In this document: positions 10,237 through 22,208 of the stretch, one piece after another
How the letters are laid out: each line of letters begins with the position of its first letter
Numbering within the stretch: position 1 is the first letter of the stretch
Made by a program: the position numbers and the translations under genes
Notes under the pieces: model-generated
The model's database searches: none
What the model was told of the DNA's origin: nothing
The model's input: only the letters and a program-made list of their open reading frames with translations
Assembly (NCBI RefSeq): GCF_023159225.1
Contig: NC_063168.1
Coordinates: 39,979,562 to 40,043,561 of the forward strand
From: Perognathus longimembris pacificus
Lineage: Eukaryota > Chordata > Mammalia > Rodentia > Heteromyidae
DNA length: 64,000 bases
Reading direction: 5' to 3'

Positions 10237-13200
10237 TCTATAAATAACTTACTCAGATGTACTTTGTAAAACAGTCCCAAGTAGAGATTTTTGTATGCAT
10301 ACTCTTCACAAAAGCTCTTAATCTAAAAATCAGTTCTCAAATCAGAATTATTTTAAACATCAATGGTTTTTAAAGGCACATTACCATATATTTTTCAAAG
10401 TACTTTCAAATTTGACATTTATTTGATCCTTTTTTGTCACTCATTTTTCAATGTCGAACCCAAACATAAATGATTTCTTCCTTAACTTTCATCTCTAGAA
10501 AAACTGGATTGTTATTTTAGCCTCTCATGGTAACAATACTCTTATTAATTTTTGCCACACTGGAATTATAAGTGTGTTTGTTCAGATTAGCCTCCTTAAA
10601 AAATGCATTCTTTGTAAGGTTTATAGATTCATTAAAACTGGAATAGAAAAATAACTCATGGAAAAGTGTGAAGAATTCTGTTATTTTCCCCCTGTACAAA
10701 ATGAGCCATCTGGAGTTATTCTGCAGCCAAAAAATATATCAAGATAGGGTGCTTTTTTTTTCCTAATGGGGAGGGGAGGGAAATAGAGTAAACTAAATCA
10801 CAAAGCAGCCACCAGGATGATATAAGACACTGAGCCTGGAGGAAAAAAAATTTAAAAAGACTCCCAAAGTTCACACCCAGCTTGCATGACCACAAAGGAC
10901 CAGTGACACACCAACCTTTACAATGAAGTGAGAGACAGCTGGCACCTTGGGAGTGAAAAAGGAGAACTCAACTCTCTGCCAATTTTTTTAAAGAAACCAA
11001 CAAAAAAGAAATGGGTTTTAGGAAGGAGACTGCAGTACAGTCAGATACCACAACCACAGCAGTCTAAGATGAAATCAGAGAGCCATTGTTTCTCCATGGT
11101 ACAAGGGACCTTACAAAGATCTCTGGTCTAGTTTTACCTTTGGCTGCCTCTAACTGCAAGAAAATCAGTTTAGTTCCCTAGCCCTTCAGTTTTCTCACGT
11201 GAAAACTGCAGTACGGCCCTAAGACCAGTCGTTCCCAACTCAACAGTTCACCAAAATCACTTAGGAACTAAAAACCACGGATTCCTGGACCCAGAGCCTT
11301 AAAAGGCTGCTTATCCACAAGAATGTGTTGTGAGCTTGAACTAGTAATATCTTTAATAATGCTATGAGTGGTCCTGAAAGTGTATCTGGAAATCAGTAAG
11401 CAAATGATTTCTAAAGTACCTCATCCTATTTAATCTCATTGCTGAGAATGTGGTCTGCTTATCTCTAGATTTCTCTGTGCACTTGACCAAGAACAGAAAG
11501 GTTGTATTTCAGAACACAAATGTGTTCTGTTTGAAAGCTTGGAAGTGAGTTTTCTACTTGTCCTTTAAAGTCAATTCTCTAAAAGTCTCAAAAATCCATA
11601 AAGCCACACCCAGAAGAGTTCAACCAAAATGGCTTCAAACTACATAAGCCATTAAACATCAAGCAAGACAACTCGAGGATATGAGATCTGCTAACAGGCT
11701 CTTAAGACTCCATCTGGGTAAAGAGCAGATAAAAGAGGAAAAACTCTCAGGTGAATCTCTCGGAGGCCTGTCAGGGCTCACATGCTTGGATTAACCTGCA
11801 TCCATTTGATGCCTACCTTCTCTGCTTACTCACTCCTGTGCCCATAAACACTTGGCATTTTCATTGTGGTAAGCTCAGTGAAAACCATAGGAATCTGCTT
11901 CTGGAGAGAGCTAATGCAAGAGAAGGAGGCACAGCAAAGAGCCTGGATAAGTCAAACTGGACTGCAGGCCTCAAGACGGCCTCTCTATAGAGGGCTTCTC
12001 ACTTGCAGGAGGAAGAGCCTCCAAACATACATCCATTCACATACTTCATTTCCTCTAACCTTCCTCTTCTCCATGACCCTGCCCACTTTCAAATCTTCTA
12101 TATCATATCTGAATAAGCATGACTTAAGTATGACCCTATTCTCTCAACTTTCCTATGCCCAACTACCCAAGAAGGTAGGAACCCCTTGTTTCCACAGAGA
12201 AGACAAGTCAGGCACAACAAACAACCCAGGCAGATATGTCTTCTGCAGAAGGCATAAAATGCTCTCACCCAGTGTTACCCCGAATTTTTATGTTTCAGTC
12301 TGTTTAAGGGCATTCCTGGGCTCTGGAGGAATTAAGCTACTGTCTCTTTCTCTCCCCTCACCCCAACCTCCCCAGGTTCACATTTGCCTGACCTCAGTCC
12401 TTACTACACCTCTGAGGCCAGCCTGCTTTAAATGGGACCTTTCTGTGAGATGTGACACTTAATCCATCACACACCAACTGCTCCTGAGCCACTGGTGCCA
12501 AAAAGGCCATTGAGAAAAAGTCTGCCTTAAAAAGCATGTGGTAACTCAGGCCTGGCAAGCATTCTAACAGGACTCTGTTGGATTAGCTCCATTTCAAGTC
12601 TGTCCTTCCTGTGTCAGACTTCTCAAATGTTCACAACTTCTCCCGTGTTTGGTTGAAATCTTTGAGCCAGCCTAATAAACCAGGCTGCTCAACAGAACCA
12701 CGATGCAGGCATATATCTGTACTTTCCAGTATGGCAGCCATGATCCACAATGTGCCTAACCAAACAGCTAAAGCTGTTTCACGGAGGAGAACCTAGTCCA
12801 AATTTCTAGTTCTACTTAATTTTGATCAATTTAAATCTAAGTCATCACCTAGTGTTTGTGCTTATCTTATTGGACAGCATAAGGTAGGCCCTGATTCTGG
12901 GAGTAGATCAGAAGATTCTATGCAACTTAGCACTTACATTTCAGTCGTCCATAGAGCTCGTACAAGTCCCAGAATCCATCCTGTACCCAAGACAATTAAA
13001 TTGATTCTCTGGAAGTAAGACACAGACACTGACATTTTTTAAGGCTCTTAGGTAATGCCAATGTGCTGCCAAGGATGAGATCTATTCCAAAATGTGAACA
13101 TTTCTACCATTAATAGCCAATTCATATCCAACCAGACAAAGGCACACCTAGGCTAGGTGAACAACTGAACACTGCACTCATTATGTAAGCCAACTAGGTG

Positions 13201-13404
13201 ATACTATGACAAACTTCAGTCTTGTCAAGAGCAAACCATCCAAAAGGAATGGGGGAAAAAAAAGAAAGCAATGAGGAGAAAAGGAGACTACTCGGAAAAG
13301 AAAGTAAAAGAAAGAGGCAATTGAGCTTTTCTTACCATTAGCATCCAAAGCCTAGCTCACATTAGTATATAAAAAGAATTCATTTTTGTGGAGTCATCAT
13401 TTTC
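10237..13404. other. No gene supported; long unique stretch
   Basis: About 3.2 kb almost free of SINEs. A plus-strand open frame of 198 codons lies at 11,866-12,462, the longest outside L1 and the CpG island, but I recognise no domain and no clear splice sites. Near 11,205-11,310 'ttcccaactcaacagttcac' and 'aaatcacttaggaac' resemble a hAT-type MER element. Near 12,725-12,800 there is a fragment similar to the MER-like repeat at 2.8 kb. Overall it reads as intronic or intergenic DNA. Confidence 0.5.
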
Positions 13405-13560
13405 ATCCAATTTTTAAATTGTTATTATAAAGGTGGTATATAGAGGGGTCATAGTTTCATAAATCAGGTAATGAGTACATTTGGGGGGGGGGGGACAATG
13501 TCACCCCCTTCCTTCTCTTTCTTTTTTTGTCAAGAACCTCCCACAGCATCTGGTAGTCCC
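13405..13560 (-). mobile_element. 5'-truncated L1, 3' UTR fragment
   Basis: The sequence 'attgttattataaaggtgg', 'gggtcatagtttcataaatc' and 'gagtacattt' is a diverged copy of the L1 3' end also seen at 38.93 kb and 61.2 kb. A run of about a dozen Gs (near 13,482-13,494) interrupts it. Confidence 0.55.
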
Positions 13561-15284
13561 AGAATTCCCATCCAAGTACTAATCAGGAAAGTGGGTGTGT
13601 TTGGGGAGTTATGGTTGTAGATTAGTCTCCCTTTAACAACAAAATACACCTCCAGTTTTAGTGCTTTGAACAAACAACTCTAATTAGGTTTTGTTTTCAC
13701 ATTGGTTAAGCCACATATACACTAGCTGTGCCTAATAGTATGCTCTTACCACTGTTCTTCTTTTTTCAAAGGGGAACTTGAAATCTGCGCACTTTCATTT
13801 GGCACATTCAATTTTTTAAATTGGCAGTAATTAAAAAGCAGGTACTGATCGAAAATTCATCTGCTCTTGTTCTCTCTTTACCAACAGGCACAGTCTCTCT
13901 ACCTTCACCATTACTGATTTCACCAAATGTATCATTAACCTAGAGAAGTTTTAGCTCAGAGACCTGACTTAACAGAGGCATGGATCAGATCAACAGTGTA
14001 AAAAAGGCAGACACTCATGTTTCTGTAGCCTCTAATCTTCCAATCAGCAATTCCCAAAGGCATGCAGTGCCCTTCAGGTTGACTGCTGACAGGGTTCCAA
14101 AGCAAAAAGCACCCCCAGCATTTTCTAGGCAGCACTACAAAAACAGGAAAAAGAGATTTTAATAGGAAGGTTATTGAAAGGTCATTCAGTGACAATAAAT
14201 GTTGTTCCCTCTACATGGATGAGTGAAATACAAAAGATCCAAAATTATACCCTCCCTTCTCCAATTACTACCAAAGGAATTCAATCACAAAATGGAGAAT
14301 TCATGGAGTTGGCCAGAGCTTCTACAAGTCACCTTAACCAACGAACTCCCCTCCAAGGAGAAAGCTGGCTTGTGTCCATCTATCTGCACTCACAGCCAAG
14401 TCCTTCCAGAGCCAATGCAATTCTTGTGGCTATGGCAAACCAGAATAAATTCCTCTCCATCTTGGCTTGACTGTGCACTCAACAACAGCTACTCAGTCAA
14501 GGTATCAACCTCAACTGCCCATCCCAACAGAGGGCAGACTTTTAAAGTAGTGAGCAAAATACACTAAGATCCAGACTATACTTTCTTATGTACATCTGAG
14601 TGAATGTGAGCAATAAGTGTAAAAACTGTCTTCAGATTACATTAACTCTTGACTGTCAGATAAACATTGGGCATCAAGTTAAAACTAGATTTCAGATTAA
14701 AAAGTAAAATATTTGTTTAGGGAGGCCCAAAATTCTGCATGAGGCATACTAAAAAAGTTCTTTTTATCTGACATACAAATTTAGCCAGGTATATTGATTC
14801 TCCCCCAACCCCCACCTCTTGGCATTTCTACGGATACTTCTACTGGGAAAACCTTAACTTTTGAGAGAGGCAGAGAAAAGTTCTCATTTTGCCACTCCCC
14901 ACCCACTCAACCACACAACTATTCCTCTATCATAGGGTCAGCTATGCAGTGTGTTCTCTACAGCGAATGCTAATTAGCTACAACTTAATAAAGGTGTCCC
15001 AATGGTAACCTTCTCTCTACCACAGATGCACATTATAATGGCACATTATACAGGTAGCTAATGAACTGAAAGCAAATTGTACTCTCCTGTGGAAAGACTA
15101 AAAAAAAATTGAACAATTTGAGAAGGTACCATATGCAGAATTAGTCATTAAAAGATGGCATTATTTATGCAATAAAATCGAAAACAAAATTTGCTTTGGA
15201 GAAATAATATGAAGACAACAGAAATCAAACTGAATATATAAGTGGATAGTATGTGAGTTAAATGTCCTAAGTAATAATTTTTTT
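13561..15284. other. No gene seen
   Basis: Unique sequence with overlapping plus-strand open frames of 98 and 114 codons at 14.17-14.57 kb that lack recognisable features. 'cagtaattaaaaagcaggta' near 13,825 is a TAAT-rich site. No SINE was recognised. Confidence 0.45.
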
Positions 15285-15490
15285 CACTAGCTAACTACTG
15301 AATACTTATTATGGGTCAAACAACATTCCAACATTTCAACATTCCAAGCACTTAAGTGAGGGTTTTGTTGTTGTTGTTGTTTGGTTTTTTGCATTTAACC
15401 TTAAGACTCTTAAGAAGTGAGTACTATTATCAGGCCCATTCACAATGTAGAAAAACTAAGATTAGGTAATTTGATAAGACCAGGATAACC
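15285..15490 (+). repeat. MIR (ancient tRNA-derived SINE)
   Basis: The order of MIR landmarks is preserved: 'gaatacttattatgggtcaa', 'ccttaagactcttaagaagt', 'gagtactattatcaggccca' and 'aaaactaagattaggtaatt'. A GTT-repeat insertion interrupts it at about 15,363-15,390. Confidence 0.65.
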
Positions 15491-16110
15491 ATATTATTTG
15501 GTTTGCCTTTGATAGTCCTATTTTGCACCTGTTGTACTGGTACAATAATTATTGTTATCTAGTTTGAATAATAAGGTATATAGTCACCTCCCAGAGCCCA
15601 CTTACTAATGTAGAGGTAGCAGAGTCAGACAGTGTGGCTCCAAAATCAGAACTCAGCCACTGTGAGATGCTCTTTCCCAAGTCCTACCTTCTTTGGAAGA
15701 GCATGGAGAGTAGGGGAGGATGAGATGCCCTTTTACCTCATATTCTAGTTTTCCAATATAGTTACAAATTGATTCCAGGCAGCAGTGGTAAGTAAAGGCC
15801 ATGTTTTTCAGAATTGTCCTTTACCAACCCTTTATATCACTGTTTATGCCCAGCACAAATCACCTATGGTTACAGAGGATACCTCAGTCAGCTCCCACTG
15901 ACATCCCCAGGTCTAAGATGTTTAATTATGAAAGTAATATTTAACCAGATCCCTTTGTATTTTGGAACAACCTGCCTCTTCCTTCACCCTAGCCTGGGAA
16001 GCAAAGGCAGCAGCTATTTAATCTTTTCATTGGGATAAAATATATGTTAACTTTCAGTTCCATAACCATGAGCTTTCCTTTTTTTTTCCTTAATAAAAAA
16101 GGAAAATTAA

Positions 16111-16306
16111 GGGGCTGGGGATATAGCCTAGTGGCAAGAGTGCCTGCCTCGGATACACGAGGCCCTAGGTTCGATTCCCCAGCACCACATATACAGAAAA
16201 CGGCCAGAAGTGGCGCTGTGGCTCAAGTGGCGGAGTGCTAGCCTTGAGCGGGAAGAAGCCAGGGACAGTGCTCAGGCCCTGGGTCCAAGGCCCAGGACTG
16301 GCCAAA
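16111..16306 (+). mobile_element. IDL-Geo SINE, young subfamily
   Basis: Nearly identical to the copies at 3.76 and 19.34 kb, with CpGs intact (cggatacacgaggcc, ggttcgattcc, GCGGGAAG). A 16-bp A-rich TSD, aaaaaaggaaaattaa, occurs at 16095-16110 and 16307-16322. Confidence 0.95.
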
Positions 16307-16339
16307 AAAAAAGGAAAATTAAAAACTGAAATCTCCTTT

Positions 16340-16559
16340 CTCTTTTTGTTGCTGTTGTTGTTTGTTTTTGCCAGTCCTGGGGCTTGAACTCAGGGCCTGT
16401 ACACTGTCTCTGAGCTTCTTTTTGCTCAAGGCTAGCACTCTACTACTGTAGCCACAGCACCACTTCTGGCATTTTCTGTGTATGTGGTGCTGAGGAATTG
16501 AACCCAGGGCTTCATGCATGCTAGGCAAGCACTCTACCACTAGGCCACATTCCCAGCCC
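16340..16559 (-). mobile_element. IDL-Geo SINE
   Basis: The complement of a full dimer: Geo (ccagtcctggggcttgaact) first, then ID (gtggtgctgaggaattgaac, aggccacattcccagccct). A weak TSD tctcttttt is found at 16339-16347 and 16565-16573. It is the only minus-strand IDL-Geo left of the CpG island. Confidence 0.92.
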
Positions 16560-16637
16560 TCCTATCTCTTTTTAACCTTTTAGACTGTGCATTTTTAAAG
16601 CACTTTCTGTTTCTCCAGTAAATGCTTAACCATTAAT

Positions 16638-16847
16638 GGGGCTGGGGATATGGCCTAGTGGCAAAGAATGCATGCCTCATCTACATGAAGCCCTGGGTTC
16701 AATTCCCCAGCACCACATATACAGAAAACGGCCAGAAGTGGCGCTGTGGCTCAAGTGGCAGAGTGCTAGCCTTGAGCAAAAAGAAGCCAGGGACAGTGCT
16801 CAAGCCCTGAGTCCAAGCCCCAGGACTGGCAAAATAAATAAATAAAT
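16638..16847 (+). mobile_element. IDL-Geo SINE with (AAAT)n tail
   Basis: Full dimer, Geo of the GAGCAAAAAG type, ending in an (AAAT) array. The TSD aaatgcttaaccattaat (one mismatch downstream) flanks it. It is the third IDL-Geo in about 740 bp. Confidence 0.95.
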
Positions 16848-16865
16848 AAATGCTTAACTATTAAT

Positions 16866-17324
16866 GCTAGCTTGACCACATGAAAACAACCATGAGTGTA
16901 CACTCCTAAGCTTTCCTCATAGAAATCATTTCAAAATGCACCACAAGTGGTCGTAATAAGCAAAGGGTAGATGCCTTTCAGGGTTTGGCACTTTGAAAAT
17001 GGGTACAAGGATACAGAGTTTAAATGTCACTGACCCAGGGTAGTTTCAGTCCTTGTACTATACGAATCTGTGTGAGTTCACCTAGGCTCTCTGAGCCTTA
17101 GTCTCTCCCTTGACATAAAAGCATGGATATACTAAGATAAAATCTCCAATTATATGCATTCTCTACATTATTTCTGACCATGAGCTTTAGCCTGCAAAGA
17201 GAAAACACTGCTTTTACATAGAACTTCCTAACAACTGGCTCTCCAAAGGATCCACAGAGTTGAGGGGATCACATTATAAGTTATCAAAGGTGAAGAAATA
17301 AATCTCTTTCATGAATAGGTATAT
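16866..17324. other. No gene seen
   Basis: Unique AT-rich spacer between SINE clusters. No exon, RNA gene or repeat was recognised. Confidence 0.45.
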
Positions 17325-17447
17325 ATTGACTGTACTGGTGCATGCACACGGGTCCTCTCAGCACTCAGAAGGCTCAGGGATCAAGGCCTGCCTGGGCTAT
17401 ATAAGTCAGTGAGACCTTGTCTTCAAAAAAAAAAAAAAAAAAAAAAA
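17325..17447 (+). mobile_element. B1-like SINE monomer with long poly(A)
   Basis: 'tggtgcatgcacacgggtcc', 'cagcactcagaaggctc' and 'cctgggctatataagtcagt' mark a rodent B1 relative, ending in about 24 A residues. Confidence 0.8.
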
Positions 17448-17449
17448 AG

Positions 17450-17685
17450 AAGAGCTGGGCCCAAGTGGCTAACACCTATAATTCTAGCTATTTAGGAGGC
17501 AAAAACCTGAATAGTCATGGTCTGAAATCAGCCTAGGCATAAAAATCTGTGAGGATACATCTCCAGTTAGCTAGCAAAAAGCTAAACTGAAGGCAATGTT
17601 CAAGTGGTACAGTACCAGCCATAAGCAAGAAAATGAGAATGTGAGGTCCTGAGTTCAAGTCCTGGTACTGGAAATAGACAAACAA
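17450..17685 (+). mobile_element. B1-Geo dimeric SINE
   Basis: It follows directly on the poly(A) of the preceding B1. The B1 half (agtggctaacacctataatt), linker (ctccagttagctagca) and Geo half (tcctgagttcaagtcctggt) are present, well diverged. Confidence 0.8.
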
Positions 17686-17689
17686 ATAA

Positions 17690-18188
17690 ATAAGTACAGA
17701 CTTATATCAACGTAACATAAACATCTGAAGTCGACAAACACCAGCTCCCTCAAATAGGGTGAAATTTTGTTGCCTACCCCATCCCCCAAAAAGACAAGTT
17801 CTAGACCAAGACCCTGCAAGGAGGCCTGGGGCAGCTAACTCTGTGGTAAAAGATGAGTACTCCCACATGTGTAATATTCCTGGATATTTAAACTTGACTT
17901 TTATCAGCTAAGTGAAACGCCAGGTGAAAAATGTTTTTTGAAGATTCATGAATGGTTTTCTACAACAGAACCATGGCTCTAAAGGTTTTCTTGCCTCAAA
18001 TCCTCCTCACACTGCATTTGCAAGGCAAGTCTACTAACAATCAGTCCTGCCCATAATGACATTGGGGCAGGGGTGAGATGGGGTTGCTGGGTGAACTGAC
18101 AGATTTGAAAGTGTGCTTCCTGTCACGAAGCAGCAATTGCTTTTCATGGTGTCCACTCACAAAGGAAAAATAACCAAACTGAAAAAAT
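17690..18188. other. No gene seen
   Basis: Unique spacer with no supportable exon; a G-rich stretch 'ggggcaggggtgagatgggg' lies near 18,063. Confidence 0.45.
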
Positions 18189-18198
18189 AGTGAATTCT

Positions 18199-18402
18199 GG
18201 GGAGCTGGGAATGTGGCTTAGTGGTAGAGTGTTTGTCAAGCATGCATAAAGCCCTGGGTTCAATTCCTCAGTATCACATAAACAGAAAAATCCAGAAGTG
18301 GCTCTGTGGCTCAAGTGGTAGAATGCTAGCTTTGAGCAAAAAGCTCAGGGCAGTGCCCAGGTCCAGAGTTCAAGCCCAGGACTGGCAAAAAAAAAAAAAA
18401 AA
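18199..18402 (+). mobile_element. IDL-Geo SINE, 10-bp TSD
   Basis: ID half of the 'caagcatgcataaagcc' type and a slightly shortened Geo half (gagcaaaaagctcagggcag). The TSD agtgaattct is exact at 18189-18198 and 18403-18412. Confidence 0.93.
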
Positions 18403-18412
18403 AGTGAATTCT

Positions 18413-19325
18413 CAGCCTTCATTCCACATAATTTCATCATTAGGAGGAGAAAGAAAATGGCACCAATTCCAAGGTTGTTGACCATTACATGCCTTGGCTA
18501 TGTAGTTATAAACCAGCAGCTCCTTCTTACCTAGTTTTGTTACACAAGGTTCACAGCCACAGTTAAGGGAAAACTTCCACACCAAGATTCCTTACATATG
18601 CAGGCATGAAATTCCTGGCAACAATCTCTGTTTAAATCCAAAGGCTTCTGGTGAAGAAATTACTTCTCTTGACAAAAGCTGTCTCTCAGTTCTTATCTGA
18701 GCCTCTATTCCAGCCGTGTCTCATTTCAAGATTTCTAGAAAACTTGTTACAGAGTCAGAGAGAACCAAGAAAAATACTGAAGCCAACAACAATAACATCA
18801 AAAAAAATCAGTGTTTGGATCATTTCTTCAAACTGATTAGTGTTTTCTAACCATTACAATATGTGGTCATGATTTGTTTACTTTCCTCTTGTCCATGGTA
18901 AGTTTAGAACACAAAAACAACCAAATGAAGAAACATCCTATAGATTAAGCATAAGCATATAACTGAGTGACTGAAATTCATAAACATTCCAGGCAATTTG
19001 ATTTTAACAGTAGAAATCAAGAGTCTTCAAATAGTCAACTCTTCTAATAAACAATAAAAGCAAAGTCCTTTCTCAAGGTAATACTTAAATTTTTTCATAA
19101 TTAAAAATATTTGTCTATATTAATTGTACAAAAGGGTTCACTGAAATGTGTCCATACATGCATATAACATACGCTGATCAAATTCACTTTCTCTATTGCT
19201 CTTTCTTACTCCCCACTTTTTAAAAAATAATTTTAAAATTAAAATGCAATTCCAATATTACTTCTTTATTTGAGAATAGACTACACTCATATATCCAAGC
19301 ATATTCTATTAAACTCCATGCCAAA
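18413..19325. other. No gene seen
   Basis: Unique AT-rich sequence without SINEs. The 61-codon plus frame at 18,651-18,836 has no supporting features. Confidence 0.45.
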
Positions 19326-19335
19326 GATAGGATAC

Positions 19336-19540
19336 AGGCTGGGGATATAGCCTAGTGGCAAGAGTGCCTGCCTCGGATACACGAGGCCCTAGGTTCGATT
19401 CCCCAGCACCACATATACAGAAAACGGCCAGAAGTGGCGCTGTGGCTCAAGTGGCAGAGTGCTAGCCTTGAGCGGGAAGAAGCCAGGGACAGTGCTCAGG
19501 CCCTGAGTCCAAGGCCCAGGACTAGCCAAAAAAAAAAAAT
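19336..19540 (+). mobile_element. IDL-Geo SINE, young subfamily
   Basis: CpG-retaining copy with GCGGGAAG in Geo and 'cggatacacgaggcc' in ID. The TSD gataggatac is exact at 19326-19335 and 19541-19550. Confidence 0.95.
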
Positions 19541-19550
19541 GATAGGATAC

Positions 19551-20909
19551 AAAAAATAGTATGAATTCCAAGGTCACACCCTAAGTCACACTGTCCTCTG
19601 GACAGCCTATTACATACAAAGACTCTGAGACGTCCTTAGCCCAGCATTCCCAACTTACTTGACCAGGAAATGCTCTTCATATGTAACATGTGTTAACATA
19701 CTTCAGAACTAGTGCTTCAAAGATGGTGTGAAACACTGAGCCAGACCATATTATCTGCAGTGTTATATCTGGAAACTTCTAAACATCACATGTATTCAGT
19801 CTCATTTTGGTCACAGGGGAGGATTACTGTTGTCTGCCATACTTGCAGGGGGGTAGGCAGGGCATATGACTAGTTCTGGCTAACTTGGATAATAAAGGTA
19901 ACATTCAATTAGCTAGAATCCCTGCAAGAGAAAAAAACACAGGGCAAGGACCCCATCATTCTGTGACAGATACATGACACCAGTTAGGATTACATTGGTG
20001 TAAGTCTGTACCACTGAGTTTCTGAAAATGTGTGACTACACCCCCAGCTTCAATTGTATGACAAACCATGGAAGAACATTTTTCTTAAACAAATGTATAC
20101 AATGTATACAATGACATGCACTGAGCTATATGAAGATAGAGAATAGAATAAACACACAACAATAAGGCCAATTTGATCCATGGGTTCCTAAACTGAGCAC
20201 TAAAGATCAGGGAGGTAAACACTATGGTATTTAGTGACTAATTCCACATGGTCAAGTCTTGTTTGTAGTTTAGCTGGGGGAAAGGGCGGTGGTCAGTGAG
20301 GGGAGGAACATCACTAACTCATCTCCCACAGTGTGCCAGACTCTGAGAAATTCTATGCATAGATTGCTGTGCTTCATCTTGAGCTGGTAGGTGATAACCA
20401 ATGGTATCTCCCTCCCACATGCGAAAATCAAAACTGTGAACTCAACGTGTCTCACCTTACTGAATTTCACAATTTGCCGAAGAAAGATCACAAATGGCAT
20501 TCTTCTTACTACACTATCAGTCTGAATTAGTGGAATAATCTAAATGATGAAATTTCTAAACTAAAACCGTTTGAGTTTCATTACTCTGGGGCACAGTTGT
20601 AAGAATGTGAAAGCACTGCAGAACCAGAAAGGAGGCAAACTGTTGCCAAATAGAAGGCCTTGAGCTTTAAAAGAAAAGTAAGATATTCTTATAATCAACA
20701 TACTAATTGTTTGCAAGGGATATGAGGGCCTCTAAAAACAAAGCTTACTTTTCCAAACTGTAAAAGTAACATGCTTCTTGTAGACTAGAAAATTCAGAAA
20801 AGAACAGAGAAGAAAGCAAAAATCACGATGAGTTCTACTGCGCCCTTATCTGACCGCCCCCCCCCCCCAAAAAAAACTAATGCTGACAATGTCTCTCCCT
20901 TCCTTCCTT
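19551..20909. other. No gene seen
   Basis: Unique sequence. A C-run followed by A-run (around 20,858-20,876) and a TTCC tract (20,900-20,918) lie at its right end. The minus frame of 76 codons at 20,270-20,500 is unsupported. Confidence 0.45.
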
Positions 20910-21152
20910 CCTCCCTCCTTTTTGTGCTAGTACTGGGGCCTGAAATCAGGACCTTGGTGGCCCATCTTTTTCACTCAGAGCTGGCATCTACCACTTGAGT
21001 CACACTTCTAGGCAGCATGTTGGTTATGTAATTGGAGATAAGAGTTTAATTTAAGCAGACTGTTCTACCCAGGTTGGCTTCCAACTGCAATCCTCCAGTC
21101 TTAAGCCTCCTGCATTGTTAGGATTAAGGTATGAGCCACCAGTGCTTGGCCC
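20910..21152 (-). mobile_element. B1-Geo dimeric SINE
   Basis: Geo complement (taccacttgagtcacacttc), linker (gtaattggagataagagtt) and B1 complement (aggtatgagccaccagtgct) are recognisable. A (TTCC)n tract lies at the 3' tail position of the element. Confidence 0.8.
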
Positions 21153-21555
21153 TTATTTCTCTTTGTGTATTTTTTATATAGTTGAAGTCTCAGTATTTAC
21201 ATAATCTTCTCTTTTATGTTAAAAACTTTCCTATGTTATTAGAAAGTTGTCCACAAGTACTAGCAGTGTGAAATCAGAGTTCAGACTCAGGAAGAATGGC
21301 CCTGTCTGAAGTCTGCACTCAGAGCCACTACACCTTACTGCCTCTGTAATCGAGTCATGGAGCTTTCAATTACCCAAACATATTTATTATTGCATTAGAA
21401 TAGAGACTTTTGTAAGTATAGGAAGCACTATCACCTAAGCCTATCCAGACAGCAAAACTTACCATTTCAACAAGTTTGATTTAATTTTGGGTAGCTGACA
21501 ACAGCTGTGGAAACATCTAGACTGGCTAGCATTTCATAAACAAAGTCATTACTAA

Positions 21556-21572
21556 CCCCCCCCCCCCCCCCC
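21556..21572 (+). repeat. Poly(C) run of 17
   Basis: Seventeen consecutive Cs followed by a short CA tract. A second C9 + (CA)n pair lies at about 21,711-21,732. Lengths of such runs are error-prone. Confidence 0.95.
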
Positions 21573-21749
21573 TGCCACACACACACCAGAGGAATGACCT
21601 CCATGTGATCCTCACCTGTCAGGCCACTACCATCTGTAGCAGGTTTCAGTAAAGCTGCCACCTGCCTGCCCACAAGGAGCCAACTAACACCCTGCTCTGT
21701 CTATGCAATCCCCCCCCCCACACACACACACTCCAAATTAACCATCAAA

Positions 21750-21870
21750 AGAGCTGGAAGTACAGCAGTGGCTCAAATGGTAGAATGCTAGTCTTGAGCA
21801 AAAAAGCTCAGGGACAGTGCATAGGCCCTAAGTTCAAGCCCCAAGATAGAAAAAAAAAAAAAAAAAAAGA
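21750..21870 (+). mobile_element. Solitary Geo monomer
   Basis: Only the Geo half is visible (cagtggctcaaatggtagaa, gctcagggacagtgcatagg, agttcaagcccc), with a long poly(A). It starts internally, so it is probably a 5'-truncated dimer. Confidence 0.8.
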
Positions 21871-21914
21871 AAAAGATAGCTAATAGCTCACTTTGTTTGG
21901 AACATCCAAGGCCA

Positions 21915-22155
21915 TGTTTTATTCGTCCTAGGGCTTGAACTTAGGGGCCTGGGCACTGTGCCTGAGCTGTTTTGCTGAAGGCTGTCACTCTACCACTTCT
22001 ATTAGCCACAGCTCAGCTTCCAGCTTTTTTGGTGGTTAACTGGAGATTAGAGTCTCATTGACTTTCCTGCCCAGGCTAGCTTCAAACCATGATCCTGAGA
22101 TCTCAGCCTCCTGCATAGCTAGGATTATATGAGTTAGCCACCAGAGCTGGCTCAA
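21915..22155 (-). mobile_element. B1-Geo dimeric SINE
   Basis: Complete dimer in complement: 'cctagggcttgaacttaggg', 'tggttaactggagattagag', 'gatctcagcctcctgcatag'. Moderate divergence. Confidence 0.85.
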
Positions 22156-22176
22156 GGCTGTGTTTTAGAAGCCAAA

Positions 22177-22208
22177 CAACAACAACAACAACAACAACAA
22201 CAAAACAA
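22177..22208 (+). repeat. (CAA)n microsatellite
   Basis: About ten tandem CAA/AAC units lie just beyond the 5' end of the minus-strand B1-Geo copy. Confidence 0.95.

Noticed and set aside
21556..21572. Poly(C) as a functional i-motif site
   Set aside because: Several long C or G runs occur here (13.48, 20.86, 21.56, 37.08 and 50.46 kb). Homopolymer length is the least reliable part of an assembly and nothing else supports function.
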